58,146 nucleotides of DNA, taken from positions 1 to 58,146 of the forward strand of contig NZ_CANLFB010000026.1 of assembly GCF_947489755.1 (NCBI RefSeq), given 5' to 3'. Below, piece by piece: positions 1 to 9,631 of this stretch; positions within the stretch are counted from its first letter, which is position 1, and every line of letters starts with the position of its first letter. The notes beneath the pieces were generated by a model. The model saw only the letters and a program-made list of their open reading frames with translations. It was not told the DNA's origin and did no database searches. Origin of the DNA: an uncultured Psychromonas sp. Its GTDB lineage: Bacteria; Pseudomonadota; Gammaproteobacteria; Enterobacterales; Psychromonadaceae. The position numbers and the translations under genes are program-made.

Positions 1-377
1 GTGATAGTCAAAGAGTAATAAAAATGTGCACTAGGGATTGGATGAATCTGATCAGCTAATTAGGCGGAATGGTATTAGGTACGAGTGGTAGAGGGCTATG
101 ACGGCTTTCCATTGCTAAACACTTAATACGAACATCTCTGTTGACTGACGTCAGCAGTTTTTCATTTAGCGTGTTCAATAATGACTGATGAGTTACGTTG
201 ATAGTCTGACGAGTTGACGGACAGGCAAGGTTGACGAGTCGTAGAGCTCTACGACGTATTTCCATTGCCAAGCTTGCTACACTTTAAATACACTAATAAT
301 CCCTATTGACTATGAAAGCAGAGATTTTTCGTTTTATCATTTCATTTTATTAGAAGAGCGTTTTTTGACCTTGGGGC

Positions 378-414
378 GCAGGCTTTAGCCTGCCAGTATG
401 CGAGCCATCGCATA
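378..414. repeat. Two adjacent perfect hairpins
   Basis: GCAGGCT-TT-AGCCTGC (378-393) is followed three bases later by TATGCGA-GCCA-TCGCATA (397-414). Both stems are perfect 7-bp inverted repeats. No T-run follows, so neither is an obvious terminator. A REP/PU-type element or a structured RNA would both fit. Confidence 0.6.
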
Positions 415-494
415 CAACGATTAGCAACACTGAGCAAAGCGAAATAATATGATTTTGAATACGTCAAAAGACCAACCTCAAAAAGTCGGCTAAC

Positions 495-546
495 AAGGAA
501 TTGTAGAACCCCTCCGCTCAGACTATTAGGCGGCGCCTAATACGGC
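495..546 (-). repeat. Dispersed palindromic repeat, copy 1
   Basis: Contains the perfect hairpin ATTAGGC-GGC-GCCTAAT (526-542). Read on the minus strand, the hairpin and about 30 flanking bases (the run TGAGCGGAGG, then TTCTAC and TTCCTT) align with the spacers after fusA near 12045-12102 and 12368-12425. It is therefore a dispersed element present three times in this window. Confidence 0.6.
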
Positions 547-1094
547 AACCAGTAATATTAAGCTAAAGCTAAAGCATCATTGTCGTCACTACTTATTAGC
601 GTTCATCATTGAAAGGTATTAAGTAGGTATTGAACTCCATTTACTTCGTTGGCCATAGTTAATACTTTTAAGCATACTGTCAGTTTGAAAAAGGATGTGC
701 ACAGAGCTTATTTGCTGATCATATTAACTTACTGGTTAATTTGTCTAGCGCTCCTAATCGTAAGCTCTGCTTAATTACTATCACTACTTATTAATACATT
801 GAAATACTAAAAAGTGTACCAAAGCTTATCACCTGATAAGACTAAACAGTGGTTAACTCTCACTGAATCCTTAATGCGAAGCTTTTACTTAATTGCTGTC
901 GTTTGATTGTATCGACTCTCTATTAGTTTACTTCGCTCACCATGTTTTATCGTTATATACACCGAGGAGGATATTTGTAAGCTCAATAGAGGTTTTCATT
1001 GATGTTATTAATATCTCCTATAAAAAGACGCTTAATCCTATTCGTGTGCTTTAGTGATTTATAACATGAGGAACTAAGGGAAGTGTTTAGATAT

Positions 1095-1124
1095 AAAAAA
1101 ACCGCAATTAAGCGGCTTTTTTAT
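1095..1124 (-). terminator. Terminator of crp (possibly bidirectional)
   Basis: The stem AAAAACCGC / GCGGCTTTTT around an AATTAA loop lies directly downstream of the leftward crp stop codon. A-rich and T-rich flanks on both sides allow termination in either direction. Confidence 0.8.
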
Positions 1125-1142
1125 TATTATATTTAGAGACGA

Positions 1143-1781
1143 CTAACGCGTACCAAATACAACGATTGTTTTACCATGAGCAGAGATAAGACCTTGCTCT
1201 TCTAACATTTTCAAAATACGTCCAACAGTCTCACGTGAACAACCTACGATTTGACCAATTTCTTGACGAGTAATTTTGATTTGCATTCCGTCTGGATGAG
1301 TCATTGCATCAGGTTGTTTAGCTAAATCTAGTAAAGTATTAGCAATGCGGCCTGTTACGTCTAGAAACGCTAAGTTACCTACTTTTTGACTTGTCACTTG
1401 CAGTCTATTTGCCATTTGGCGTGAAAGACGCATTAATATCTCTGGATTTACAGTAATTAGCTGAGTAAATTTTTTGTAAGATATTTCTGCAACTTCACAT
1501 GCTGATTTTGCTTTTACAGATGCGCTACGAATTGGGTTTTCTTCTTTATCAAATAAGCCTAATTCACCGATGAAATCACCTTGGTTAAGATAAGATAGAA
1601 TCATTTCTTTTCCATCTTCATCTTTAATCACAACAGCAACAGATCCTTTAACAATAAAGTATAAAGTATCAGCTTTTTCACCTGCGTGGATTAGCATGCT
1701 TTTTGCTGGGTATTTATGTGTATGACAGTGTGATAAAAACCATTCTAACGTTGGATCGGTTTGAGGTTTGGTAATGATCAT
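1143..1781 (-). CDS. crp: cAMP receptor protein (catabolite regulator)
   Basis: Global cAMP-dependent transcription factor, 212 aa (E. coli CRP is 210). The N-terminal cyclic-nucleotide domain (about 1-135) has the phosphate-binding cassette FIGELGLF followed by RSASV, the residues that contact cAMP. The C-terminal helix-turn-helix (about 168-198) keeps [10 protein letters not shown], the recognition helix that reads TGTGA half-sites. The start is supported by AGGGAAG just upstream of the ATG. The next gene upstream on the same strand is yheU, recalling the enterobacterial yheU-prkB-yhfA-crp order with the two middle genes missing. Its presence is relevant to the CRP-like sites seen in front of the symporter and pgk. 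Confidence 0.97.
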   Translation of the reverse strand: MIITKPQTDPTLEWFLSHCHTHKYPAKSMLIHAGEKADTLYFIVKGSVAVVIKDEDGKEMILSYLNQGDFIGELGLFDKEENPIRSASVKAKSACEVAEISYKKFTQLITVNPEILMRLSRQMANRLQVTSQKVGNLAFLDVTGRIANTLLDLAKQPDAMTHPDGMQIKITRQEIGQIVGCSRETVGRILKMLEEQGLISAHGKTIVVFGTR

Positions 1782-2007
1782 AAACTTCCCTTTGTCTGTA
1801 GTGAATAGCTAAGCGCTATTTCTTTTAATTTGTTGCACTAAAAAATAGTTATGTATGAATTGTATCGTTTTTTTTTCAAACTCTGTAATATTTATGAGTA
1901 TTAGTTGTGCAATAAATTAGATCTTTGTCATAAATAAGGTTTAATTATAACTATGATTTTTAATTCTGTACTAGAGCACACTGATTTTAGCTAAAAACTC
2001 GATAAAA

Positions 2008-2238
2008 TCATTTTATTTGTGTTTGTTGGAACTCTTGTTTACTAATTAAAGTAACGCTCTCATTTAGCTCTGAATACATGATATAAATATCTTCATTTTT
2101 TATTTGCTGGGTAATTTGTGCAGTCTTTTCTTGCAATGAAAATTCAACTTCACCGTAATCTGTACCTTCCCGTAAAATATATTGTTCAATTAAATTATTT
2201 AATGTTGTTTGATCAAGTTGTTGATAAGGTATTTTCAT
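2008..2238 (-). CDS. yheU: YheU family protein (UPF0270)
   Basis: A 76-aa acidic protein starting MKIPYQQLDQTTLNNLIEQY and containing LREGTDYGEVEFSL, the typical hallmark of the UPF0270/YheU family, at normal family length. No biochemical function is established for the family. It lies 226 bp upstream of crp on the same strand, a neighbourhood shared with E. coli. The AT-rich gap between the two probably holds the crp promoter, so co-transcription is not certain. Confidence 0.88.
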   Translation of the reverse strand: MKIPYQQLDQTTLNNLIEQYILREGTDYGEVEFSLQEKTAQITQQIKNEDIYIMYSELNESVTLISKQEFQQTQIK

Positions 2239-2524
2239 AGAGGCTCATTTAGTCTTTTATTTAACAATACATGAATTTACTCGTTAAGTAAGGGGTTGTC
2301 AGGGGATTGATTAAAAAAACAATAAGTAATAACTTAATACCCTATTATAATGAGATCCTTTTTTATTATTGAGCGAAACTTAATGGTATAAAATGAATTA
2401 ACGTTTATTTTAAAAAAATTTAATTGTATTAATATTGATGCATTAATGATTTATATCATATCAATTAATTTGTAAGTGATTAGATTAGCAAAGTATAAAG
2501 TGATTGTTTTTATGAGGGATTAAA

Positions 2525-2830
2525 ATGAACAAAAAGTTACTTGGGTTATTATTTGTAGGTCTTCCTTTTTTTGCTCATGCTGCTGATATTGATGCAGGCA
2601 AAGCTAAATCTGCTGTTTGTGCTGCATGTCATGGTGCAGAAGGTATCTCTGCTATACCGATTTATCCTAATCTTAAAGGTCAAAAAGAAGCTTATCTTGT
2701 TTCTGCATTGAAAGCGTATAAAGCGAATCAACGTCAAGGTGGTATGGCTGCCGTGATGACAGGGCAAGCGACTTTATTAAGTGATGATGATATAGCTAAC
2801 CTTGCTGCTTATTATTCATCGTTAAAATAA
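2525..2830 (+). CDS. Periplasmic class I cytochrome c (c5-like)
   Basis: 101 aa with a signal peptide (cleavage likely after Ala19 in AHA-AD) and one haem c attachment site C32-A-A-C35-H36. The conserved Met in the QGGMAAVM segment is a likely axial ligand, and the C-terminal helix [11 protein letters not shown] is typical of small cytochromes of the c553/c5 type. Such proteins are soluble periplasmic electron carriers for terminal oxidases or reductases. The ATG follows a GAGGGAT ribosome site. The gene stands alone, ending in a strong shared terminator before the convergent peroxiredoxin gene, so its redox partner cannot be inferred from context. Confidence 0.9.
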   Translation: MNKKLLGLLFVGLPFFAHAADIDAGKAKSAVCAACHGAEGISAIPIYPNLKGQKEAYLVSALKAYKANQRQGGMAAVMTGQATLLSDDDIANLAAYYSSLK

Positions 2831-2881
2831 TCTAGTGACGATTACTGTCATAAAATCTATTAGATAGTAAGTTGCACGATC

Positions 2882-2907
2882 AAAAATGGCCTCAAAGAGG
2901 CCATTTT
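2882..2907. terminator. Bidirectional terminator between cytochrome c and peroxiredoxin
   Basis: Perfect stem AAAATGGCCTC / GAGGCCATTTT with an AAA loop between two convergent genes. The A-run on one side and T-run on the other let it serve both strands. Confidence 0.9.
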
Positions 2908-2931
2908 ATTAATAATCAAACACAATGTTGA

Positions 2932-3534
2932 TTATAGGTCGTCTGAGTGACCAGATAAGTATTTTGCTACGCCTTCTGGAGAAGCTTCCATACCAGCTTT
3001 GTCTTTTGCCCATTGTGCAGGACAAACTTCACCGTGCTCTTCATGGAATTGTAATGCGTCAACCATACGTAACATTTCATCGATGTTACGACCTAAAGGT
3101 AGGTCATTAACTACTTGATGACGAACAACACCGTTTTTGTCGATTAAGAAAGAACCACGTAATGCAACGCCTGCTTCTTCTAATTCAACATCGTATGCTT
3201 TACATATTTCGTGCTTAACATCAGCAACTAGTGGGTATTGAACTGCGCCGATACCGCCATCATTGATAGCAGTGTTACGCCATGCATTATGAGAAAATTG
3301 TGAATCGATTGATACACCAATAACTTCAACACCACGAGCCTGAAAATCTCCAAAGCGCTTGTCAAAAGCAATTAGTTCAGAAGGGCATACGAAAGTGAAA
3401 TCTAATGGGTAAAAGAAGATGACTGTTTCTTTACCATTTGAAAATTCTTTTAGGTTGAAACTATCTACAATTTCACCATTACCTAATACTGCTGCTGCTG
3501 TAAAGTCTGGAGCTTGTTTGCCTACTAATACCAT
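2932..3534 (-). CDS. Typical 2-Cys peroxiredoxin (AhpC/TSA family)
   Basis: 200-aa thiol peroxidase that reduces H2O2 and organic peroxides. The peroxidatic cysteine is Cys50 in FTFVCPSEL and the resolving cysteine is Cys171 in HGEVCPAQW, so both catalytic residues of the typical 2-Cys class are present. PLDFTFVCPSE and RGSFLIDKNGVVRH are classic AhpC/Prx signatures. There is no adjacent ahpF or oxyR, so thioredoxin or a distant AhpF would recycle it. It is separated from menB by 240 bp and appears monocistronic. Confidence 0.95.
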   Translation of the reverse strand: MVLVGKQAPDFTAAAVLGNGEIVDSFNLKEFSNGKETVIFFYPLDFTFVCPSELIAFDKRFGDFQARGVEVIGVSIDSQFSHNAWRNTAINDGGIGAVQYPLVADVKHEICKAYDVELEEAGVALRGSFLIDKNGVVRHQVVNDLPLGRNIDEMLRMVDALQFHEEHGEVCPAQWAKDKAGMEASPEGVAKYLSGHSDDL

Positions 3535-3704
3535 GGGATTTTCCTATATATTAATTAAAATGTTGTTATGGTTTTGTTAATGACCATAACGGCCTATGAT
3601 GCTTTAAATTAATGCTTTATGGAATTGTTTTATCAATTAACTTGATAGGGGTTAGCTATTATAATGTTTTTAATTATATGTATTTAAAAACAGAACAAGT
3701 ACTG

Positions 3705-3725
3705 TCCGCACAATGAATGTGCGGA
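3705..3725. other. Hairpin downstream of menB
   Basis: Perfect 7-bp stem TCCGCAC / GTGCGGA with a 7-base loop, about 50 bp past the menB stop. Without a T-run on the menB strand it is at best a 3'-end stabiliser or a weak terminator. Confidence 0.45.
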
Positions 3726-3776
3726 TTTACTGGTTGAATATAGATGAAGAGTGTTAAATATTTATTAAGACATCAA

Positions 3777-4619
3777 TTATGGATTTCTGGAGTATTTACT
3801 AAAGTCTGGTTTACGCTTTTCATTAAAGGCATTTCGTCCTTCTTGCCCTTCTTCGCTCATATAGAAAAGCATGGTTGCATTACCGGCTAGCTCTTGTAAT
3901 CCTGCTTGACCATCACAGTCTGCATTGAGTGCCGCTTTTAGGCAGCGTAATGCCATTGGACTATTTTGTAATATTTCACGGCACCATTTCACGGTTTCTT
4001 GCTCAAGTTCATTTAATGGGACAACGGTATTCACTAACCCCATGTCGACCGCTTCTTGAGCATCATACATGCGGCAAAGAAACCAGATCTCACGTGCTTT
4101 CTTTTGACCCACAATACGTGCCATATAACTAGCCCCCCAACCCCCATCAAAAGATCCTACTTTAGGGCCTGTTTGACCGAACTGAGCATTATCAGCGGCA
4201 ATGGTTAAATCGCACATCATATGCAAAACATGTCCTCCACCTACTGCGTAACCTGCCACCATTGCAATAACTGGTTTAGGACAAGTACGAATTTGGCGTT
4301 GAAAATCTAACACATTTAAATGATGACCACCTTGTTCATCTTTATAACCTGAATCACCACGAACACTTTGATCGCCACCTGAACAGAATGCTAAATCGCC
4401 TTCTCCAGTCAGAATAATGACACCTATATCTTGGTCGTAACGCGCATCATTCAAAGCTTGCATCATTTCATTAACCGTATGTGGTCGAAACGCATTACGA
4501 ACTTGTGGGCGATTGATAGTTATTTTGGCGATACCCTCTGCTTTATGATAATAAATATCTTCAAATGCTAAAGGGCTAGCTTGCCATTGTATCTTTGCAT
4601 ATAAGTCTGATTCGTTCAT
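3777..4619 (-). CDS. menB: 1,4-dihydroxy-2-naphthoyl-CoA synthase
   Basis: Crotonase-fold enzyme that cyclises o-succinylbenzoyl-CoA to 1,4-dihydroxy-2-naphthoyl-CoA in menaquinone synthesis. The body follows E. coli MenB closely: [30 protein letters not shown], oxyanion-hole region [19 protein letters not shown] and the [18 protein letters not shown] segment. I chose the ATG at 4619 (280 aa) because GGGA lies a suitable distance upstream; an in-frame ATG at 4634 would add five residues but lacks a visible ribosome site. It is the last gene of the leftward menF-menD-menH-menB run. menC and menE, needed to make and activate its substrate, are not next to it. Confidence 0.96.
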   Translation of the reverse strand: MNESDLYAKIQWQASPLAFEDIYYHKAEGIAKITINRPQVRNAFRPHTVNEMMQALNDARYDQDIGVIILTGEGDLAFCSGGDQSVRGDSGYKDEQGGHHLNVLDFQRQIRTCPKPVIAMVAGYAVGGGHVLHMMCDLTIAADNAQFGQTGPKVGSFDGGWGASYMARIVGQKKAREIWFLCRMYDAQEAVDMGLVNTVVPLNELEQETVKWCREILQNSPMALRCLKAALNADCDGQAGLQELAGNATMLFYMSEEGQEGRNAFNEKRKPDFSKYSRNP

Positions 4620-4651
4620 CGCGGATCCCATCATTAAATTAGGTAAAATTA

Positions 4652-5437
4652 TTAATCATCTAAAAGAATATGTTTAATGTTGTTCGCGTAGTTTATTGGG
4701 TCTTGTTGATGCGTGTTATGACCTAGACCATTAAAACATTGAATTTTTATATTTTTTGTTTGTGGAATGAGTGCTGCTATACCTGTAAATTTGGTATCTT
4801 TTTGTCCATAAAAATAAGAAATAGGTAAGGTTGTTTTATTTAAAAAGGGCAGTGAGCATTGTTGATTGGCAAGGCTGGTTGAAAGCAACATATTAGCTAA
4901 AAAAACACCATAATTATGATTTCTTTTTTCAATGGTGTCGTCTTTTTGCTGATCGCTTAAATCATCAAAAATAGGTTGCTCATACCATTGATATAAACTT
5001 TCTTCGATTGACTGTGTAGAGAATCGTTCTGCCCAATTATGATCAAATTGATAACGCTTTTTTTTATCTTGGTCGTTATCTAATCCTACATGACAAGACT
5101 CTAACATTAAGTGCTTCAATCGAGGATCGTTCTGAGTACGCGCATAATCTAATGCAATGCGGCCACCTAATGAGTAACCAATTAAAGTAAAAGACTTAAT
5201 ATCAAGTGCATCTAAGGCAAACCGAATGAGCCTATGGCAACTACCAAAACCATCTTCTAATGCCACCGCACTACTCACTGAACGACCGTGACCAGGTAAA
5301 TCAATGGTGACACAATGAAAATCATTTTTAAGTTCTTCAATAGTACTTTGCCAATCCTTCCGGTTACCTAAAAATCCATGTAAGAAAACTAAAGTAGGGT
5401 GTTGATTTGAACCTTGTTGTTCACTATATAATGGCAT
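4652..5437 (-). CDS. menH: SHCHC synthase, alpha/beta hydrolase
   Basis: 261-aa alpha/beta-hydrolase that removes pyruvate from SEPHCHC to give SHCHC in menaquinone synthesis. Visible features are the oxyanion [10 protein letters not shown], the nucleophile elbow [13 protein letters not shown] (Ser near 87), the acid in FYGQKDTKF and the catalytic histidine in GLGHNTHQ, all in the MenH order. It overlaps the end of menD by 14 bp and ends 32 bp before the preferred menB start, so translation is very likely coupled within the men operon. Membership of the broad hydrolase family is certain; MenH identity rests strongly on this position. Confidence 0.93.
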   Translation of the reverse strand: MPLYSEQQGSNQHPTLVFLHGFLGNRKDWQSTIEELKNDFHCVTIDLPGHGRSVSSAVALEDGFGSCHRLIRFALDALDIKSFTLIGYSLGGRIALDYARTQNDPRLKHLMLESCHVGLDNDQDKKKRYQFDHNWAERFSTQSIEESLYQWYEQPIFDDLSDQQKDDTIEKRNHNYGVFLANMLLSTSLANQQCSLPFLNKTTLPISYFYGQKDTKFTGIAALIPQTKNIKIQCFNGLGHNTHQQDPINYANNIKHILLDD

Positions 5438-7187
5438 GTTGTAACTGCTCCTTGATAGCTTGTAACTGAGTTGCGGTTAATTGATTGCTGACACACACTT
5501 CAATTAACGTTGTTTTATTATCTTTAGTAATAAGTGCATCTTGATAATGGGTTTTAAATTCAGAGAACGTTGTTGGTTGTTGATAGTTAATTGAAAATTG
5601 AGCACAGGTATTTTTGAAGGTTAAACCGTGTGGTAATTGATAAAATACCTGTTTCTCAGATTCAGGGACGGGTAATAAATTAAAAATACCGCCACCATCA
5701 TTGTTCAATAGCACAATCACAAAAGGTTGTTGTAATTGTGTTAGTAAAGTTAAAGAATTTAAATCATATAAAAAAGAAGTATCGCCAATCACTAGACTCG
5801 TAGAGGTCTTCTTATTTTTAGCAATACCGATAGCAGTTGCAACTAATCCATCAATACCGCTTGCTCCTCGATTACTATAAATATGCGCTTTTGTTTGTGC
5901 GAACATATCGGCTAAACGAATGGCCATACTGTTTGCTAATACTATGTTGTTAGTACTTTGATTGAGCATATAAGTTGCACAGTTAATTTCACTCATTTGC
6001 TCGCCTGTTACATATTCATTAGTGATGGTTGCTAATGCGCTTTTATAACGAGTTACTTTGTTAAACCAATTGCTATCTATGCTTTTATTATTCGTCACTT
6101 GTTGAACAAAACAACTTGGATAGGCAACAAAACGTTGTCCTACACAATGGCTAGGATCAAGGCGTTGTGTATGCTCTGAGATTTCCCAAATAGTGGCGGT
6201 AGATGAACTGATTAGTTGATTTAAACGCTTACTGATTAAGTGATCGGAAAATTGCAAAATAAGATCGGTTTGTTGCACTAGTTGCTTAAAGTTTTCATTC
6301 TCTAATAATAAATCATAGCCATTTATATTATGAGATGAGCCTTGTAGTTGCGATTGAATATCTGAAAATAATATTAAGTTAAATCGAATACAAAACTGTT
6401 CAATTGCCAATGCTTGTTTCTTATCTTTAATACGACCGACAACAACCAATATTTTTTGTGCATTCAAATCTATTTTTTGGTTTTCTGGAAATACATTGCT
6501 TGAAAGTGATCGGTTCTGCGCAGCGCTATTCGCATGATGATAGATGGTAAAGGGAGATTGATGAGTGTCCCATCCCTTTAAGCTGCTTAAATAAGCTTTG
6601 AAATCTATTGTTTCATTGTGAGGATAGAAAGGTTCCGTAAACGCGATATTAAAATGAATTGGGCCTAATTTCATTTGTTGTTGAAATAAACCTTGGTCAA
6701 TCGTTGTTAATAGAAAGTTGCTTTTAATAGACGTTGTTGGGCTTGGTATTTGGCAAAAAAACACCGGGTAATCAGCAAAGATTTTATGTTGATCAATTGC
6801 TTGATTAGCAGTGCAGTCGATCAGCTCAGGTGGCCTGTCGGCAGAAATGATAATCAGTGGAACATGGCTTTGTTTAGCTTCGATCACTGCTGGGTATAAA
6901 TTGGCAACGGCGGTGCCCGATGTGACGATAACGACAACAGGTTTGGCTGATGCTTGGCTTAACCCTAAGGCAAAAAAACCTAAACCGCGCTCGTCAAAAT
7001 GTACATGTGTTTTAGCATTAGGATGTTTAGCCGCTGCTAAGGTTAAAGGGGTTGAGCGTGAACCTGGCGCAATACAAAAGTCGTTAATACCATGGCGTAC
7101 TAATTCTTCAATAAATAAACTAGCCCATAATAAATTAATATTATGATACTTATGAGTGAAGGTATTTTCTTTCTCTACCTGCGCCAT
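5424..7187 (-). CDS. menD: SEPHCHC synthase (menaquinone biosynthesis, ThDP-dependent)
   Basis: 587-aa thiamine-diphosphate enzyme joining isochorismate and 2-oxoglutarate. The N-terminal Pyr domain has CIAPGSRSTPLTLAA and the phosphate-side VTSGTAVANLYPAVIEA; the C-terminal PP domain carries the ThDP/Mg2+ motif GDTSFLYDLNSL and LNNDGGGIFNLLP. It is about 30 residues longer than the E. coli protein (556), mainly through loops in the middle domain. It lies 10 bp after the menF stop and overlaps menH. Its need for ThDP links it loosely to the thiamine operon in the same window. Confidence 0.96.
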   Translation of the reverse strand: MAQVEKENTFTHKYHNINLLWASLFIEELVRHGINDFCIAPGSRSTPLTLAAAKHPNAKTHVHFDERGLGFFALGLSQASAKPVVVIVTSGTAVANLYPAVIEAKQSHVPLIIISADRPPELIDCTANQAIDQHKIFADYPVFFCQIPSPTTSIKSNFLLTTIDQGLFQQQMKLGPIHFNIAFTEPFYPHNETIDFKAYLSSLKGWDTHQSPFTIYHHANSAAQNRSLSSNVFPENQKIDLNAQKILVVVGRIKDKKQALAIEQFCIRFNLILFSDIQSQLQGSSHNINGYDLLLENENFKQLVQQTDLILQFSDHLISKRLNQLISSSTATIWEISEHTQRLDPSHCVGQRFVAYPSCFVQQVTNNKSIDSNWFNKVTRYKSALATITNEYVTGEQMSEINCATYMLNQSTNNIVLANSMAIRLADMFAQTKAHIYSNRGASGIDGLVATAIGIAKNKKTSTSLVIGDTSFLYDLNSLTLLTQLQQPFVIVLLNNDGGGIFNLLPVPESEKQVFYQLPHGLTFKNTCAQFSINYQQPTTFSEFKTHYQDALITKDNKTTLIEVCVSNQLTATQLQAIKEQLQHAII

Positions 7188-7197
7188 CGAGAGTCCT

Positions 7198-8520
7198 CTA
7201 ATGTGTACCTAGTATTGTTAAAATAGTTTGTATTTTATTATCGAGTTCTTGCCACTCTTGTTCTGCAATAGAGCCTGTGACGATACCTGCGCCTGCGAAT
7301 AATTTAATACAATTTTTACTGATTAAAGCGCTTCGTATTGCGACACTAAAATCGCTTTCATGTTCACTTATACAACCAACCGCACCAGCATACCAACCTC
7401 TATTATAAGGTTCGTTATCATTAATAAATTGCAATGCAGGTAATTTAGGAATACCACCTACAGCAGGTGTTGGGTGTAATTTATGTAATAAGTGACTATC
7501 TTGCGTGTCTTTTGTTAACTGTGCTTTGATCGGGACACATAAATGCTGCACATTTTGTAATTGCATGACATGAGTGGGTAAACAAGTGACTTGGGCTTTT
7601 AATTGTTTTAAATTAGCAATAATAAATTCTTGAACGATGTGATTTTCTCGATCTATTTTTTTATCATTTAATAAACTTTGTAATAGCAGTTCGTCTTCGC
7701 GCTGATTACGCCCTCTATTAATTGTTCCTGCTAAAGCTTCCGTAGTAATTTGTTGGTGTTGACGTAAAAACAAACGTTCGGGTGAACAGCTAATGAAACT
7801 GCGCTGATTAGAAAATTGTAACAGATAGTGAAAACTATTGGGGTTTGCTTGTTGCCATAGCGCCATCATATCCCATGAATCAATAGGCGTTTCGAAGCAT
7901 ATTTCAGTTTGTCGTGATAACACTACTTTGGGTAATAAGGCCTTGTATTCTATTGCTAGCTCGACTAAATCAGCCCATTGTTCTTTAGTCGGGGTATCTT
8001 GGCGTTTGAATAACTGTGGTGAAAATGAGATCAAAGGTTGTGGGATATTAAGTGATTTAAGGGTGTTAATTGAGTCCTGGACAGCGTTCCGGCCATTAAA
8101 CTGAAATATCACTTTGTATTCTTTTTGTGGTGCTTGCTGTAGTACTTGAAATACAATTAAGGGGCGAATAAACAGAGTGGCAGGAAAGTCTGGCCATTGT
8201 TCGCCTTGTTGTTGGAATGCTAATCCGCCTATATAGAGTTCATCGTTAGTTGCTTTAGGTATATGATCTAGTTTCTCAATGGCCCCGAAGCTGGCGAGTG
8301 TTTTATTTTGTTCTTTATTTTGCCAGTAAATACGCGGTAATAAGTTAGGGTTTTGCTCAATGGCTATGTTTTGTCCTTTTAATAAAGGCAGTAAAGCAAT
8401 AGCATCAATAATTACATTTAAGTTTTTGTCAGGATATTGACCATTAGCAATACTAAATGATTGTAATTTCTGTATTAATTCTTGTTGGATTAGTTGAAAT
8501 TGGTACGTGTCTTGATTCAT
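7198..8520 (-). CDS. menF: Isochorismate synthase, menaquinone-specific
   Basis: 440-aa chorismate-binding enzyme that converts chorismate to isochorismate, the first committed menaquinone step. The C-terminal catalytic domain (about 170-435) shows the family signatures ISCSPERLF, TEALAGTINRGR, HPTPAVGGIP and the late FAGAGIVTGSIAEQEW. Position at the head of menF-D-H-B distinguishes it from enterobactin or salicylate isochorismate synthases. It diverges from menA across a 173-bp region that should contain promoters for both directions. Confidence 0.94.
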   Translation of the reverse strand: MNQDTYQFQLIQQELIQKLQSFSIANGQYPDKNLNVIIDAIALLPLLKGQNIAIEQNPNLLPRIYWQNKEQNKTLASFGAIEKLDHIPKATNDELYIGGLAFQQQGEQWPDFPATLFIRPLIVFQVLQQAPQKEYKVIFQFNGRNAVQDSINTLKSLNIPQPLISFSPQLFKRQDTPTKEQWADLVELAIEYKALLPKVVLSRQTEICFETPIDSWDMMALWQQANPNSFHYLLQFSNQRSFISCSPERLFLRQHQQITTEALAGTINRGRNQREDELLLQSLLNDKKIDRENHIVQEFIIANLKQLKAQVTCLPTHVMQLQNVQHLCVPIKAQLTKDTQDSHLLHKLHPTPAVGGIPKLPALQFINDNEPYNRGWYAGAVGCISEHESDFSVAIRSALISKNCIKLFAGAGIVTGSIAEQEWQELDNKIQTILTILGTH

Positions 8521-8595
8521 AAGTCAGCGGTATATTTATCCATTTATGTTTGATAATGTAACGCGATATTAACCTCATTCATAGCACTCTTAATA

Positions 8596-8627
8596 AAATA
8601 GTACCGATAACAAATAGTACTGATAAT
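8596..8627. repeat. 16-bp tandem repeat in the menF/menA divergent promoter region
   Basis: Two adjacent copies of AAATAGTAC(C/T)GATAA(C/T), 14 of 16 identical, lie between the divergent men transcription units, with a looser third match near 8640. This could be a paired operator or chance in AT-rich DNA. Confidence 0.4.
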
Positions 8628-8693
8628 AAAAAGTGTCGTTAAAAAATAGTATAGTTAACCAAAATTATAACCCTCATTTTATAGGATTTTTTA

Positions 8694-9608
8694 GTGAAGC
8701 GACTTCAAGTCTGGATCCAAGCGTGTCGATTACGTACTTTACCTTTAGCAGCAGCATCTATTATTGTGGCTGGTGGGTTAGCACAACAACATCAAGTATT
8801 TAACCTTGGGATATTTTTGTTGTCCTTGTTAACAGCGTTGTTATTACAAATATTATCTAACTTAGCGAACGATTATGGGGATGCGTTAACGGGAGCGGAT
8901 GATCAAAGAGTTGGCCCAGAAAGAGCAATGCAAACTGGGCTTATCACTGCAGGCGCGATGAAAAAAGCAATTATTATTGTGACGGTTGCATGCTTAATCT
9001 CAGGTTTATCACTACTTAATCTCTCTTTTGCTGATGACCTTCATCATTGGTTAATTTTTCTGGGGTTAGGTGTTGCTGCTATTACCGCTGCGATCACCTA
9101 CACCATGGGTAAGTTACCTTATGGATATAGAGCAATGGGAGATATTGCTGTCTTTATGTTTTTTGGATTATTAGGCGTTTTAGGGAGCTTTTATTTACAA
9201 GCTCTTTCATTGTCGGCTTCTATTCTTTTACCCGCGTTTAGTGTGGGCTTGTTAAGTGCGGCTGTTTTAAATGTTAATAATATGCGTGATTTTTACAGTG
9301 ATAAAGTCGCTAATAAAATTACTCTCGTCGTTTTATTAGGGCGTAAAAAAGCATTTATTTATCATTTATTACTTATCTTCACGGCTATGTTATGCAGTGC
9401 GATATACATTTATAACTTGCCTGGTAGTCAATTTTGGCAATACTTGTTTTTATTAATTGCGAGTCCATTAATTAAAAGCTGTATTGAGCTTACCGAAGCG
9501 ATTAATAAAGACGAGCATAGTGGGGATGTTTTTAATGAGCAACTTAAAAATACCGCGATCAGTACCTTTGTCTTTTCAGTCTTATTTGCAATTGCTTTGA
9601 TCACTTAA
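8694..9608 (+). CDS. menA: 1,4-dihydroxy-2-naphthoate octaprenyltransferase
   Basis: 304-aa UbiA-superfamily integral membrane prenyltransferase that attaches the polyprenyl tail to DHNA, giving demethylmenaquinone. The N-terminal WIQACRLRTLPLAAA is typical of MenA. The two Asp-rich Mg2+/diphosphate motifs are visible as NLANDYGD and NNMRDFYSD, and about nine hydrophobic segments follow. The start is a GTG at 8694, preceded by AGGA. It faces away from menF, so the window's men genes form a divergent cluster. Confidence 0.95.
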   Translation: MKRLQVWIQACRLRTLPLAAASIIVAGGLAQQHQVFNLGIFLLSLLTALLLQILSNLANDYGDALTGADDQRVGPERAMQTGLITAGAMKKAIIIVTVACLISGLSLLNLSFADDLHHWLIFLGLGVAAITAAITYTMGKLPYGYRAMGDIAVFMFFGLLGVLGSFYLQALSLSASILLPAFSVGLLSAAVLNVNNMRDFYSDKVANKITLVVLLGRKKAFIYHLLLIFTAMLCSAIYIYNLPGSQFWQYLFLLIASPLIKSCIELTEAINKDEHSGDVFNEQLKNTAISTFVFSVLFAIALIT

Positions 9609-9631
9609 TATTGTTTGATTATTCGACAAAC

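Larger units (their letters stand above)
1..1142. other. Gene-free region with degenerate repeats and hairpins
   Basis: No convincing gene is seen in the first 1.1 kb; short open frames here lack ribosome sites and family features. The region holds a 38-nt imperfect direct repeat (81-118 and 234-271, 31 of 38 identical by eye), two adjacent perfect hairpins (378-393 and 397-414), a palindrome-containing repeat shared with the fusA downstream region (about 495-546), a diverged tandem duplication (587-780 and 781-900) and the crp terminator at the right end. It looks like decayed intergenic repeat DNA, though an unannotated RNA cannot be excluded. Confidence 0.6.

Noticed and set aside
56-271. 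71-residue open frame on the minus strand at the left end
   Set aside because: No ribosome site, no family features, and it spans both copies of a direct repeat; most likely not coding.
2440-2475. FNR box upstream of the cytochrome c gene
   Set aside because: Only one half (ATCAA) is good; the other half does not match TTGAT at the required spacing.
6811-7146. 111-residue plus-strand frame inside menD
   Set aside because: Complete antisense overlap with a clear menD coding region and no protein-family features.
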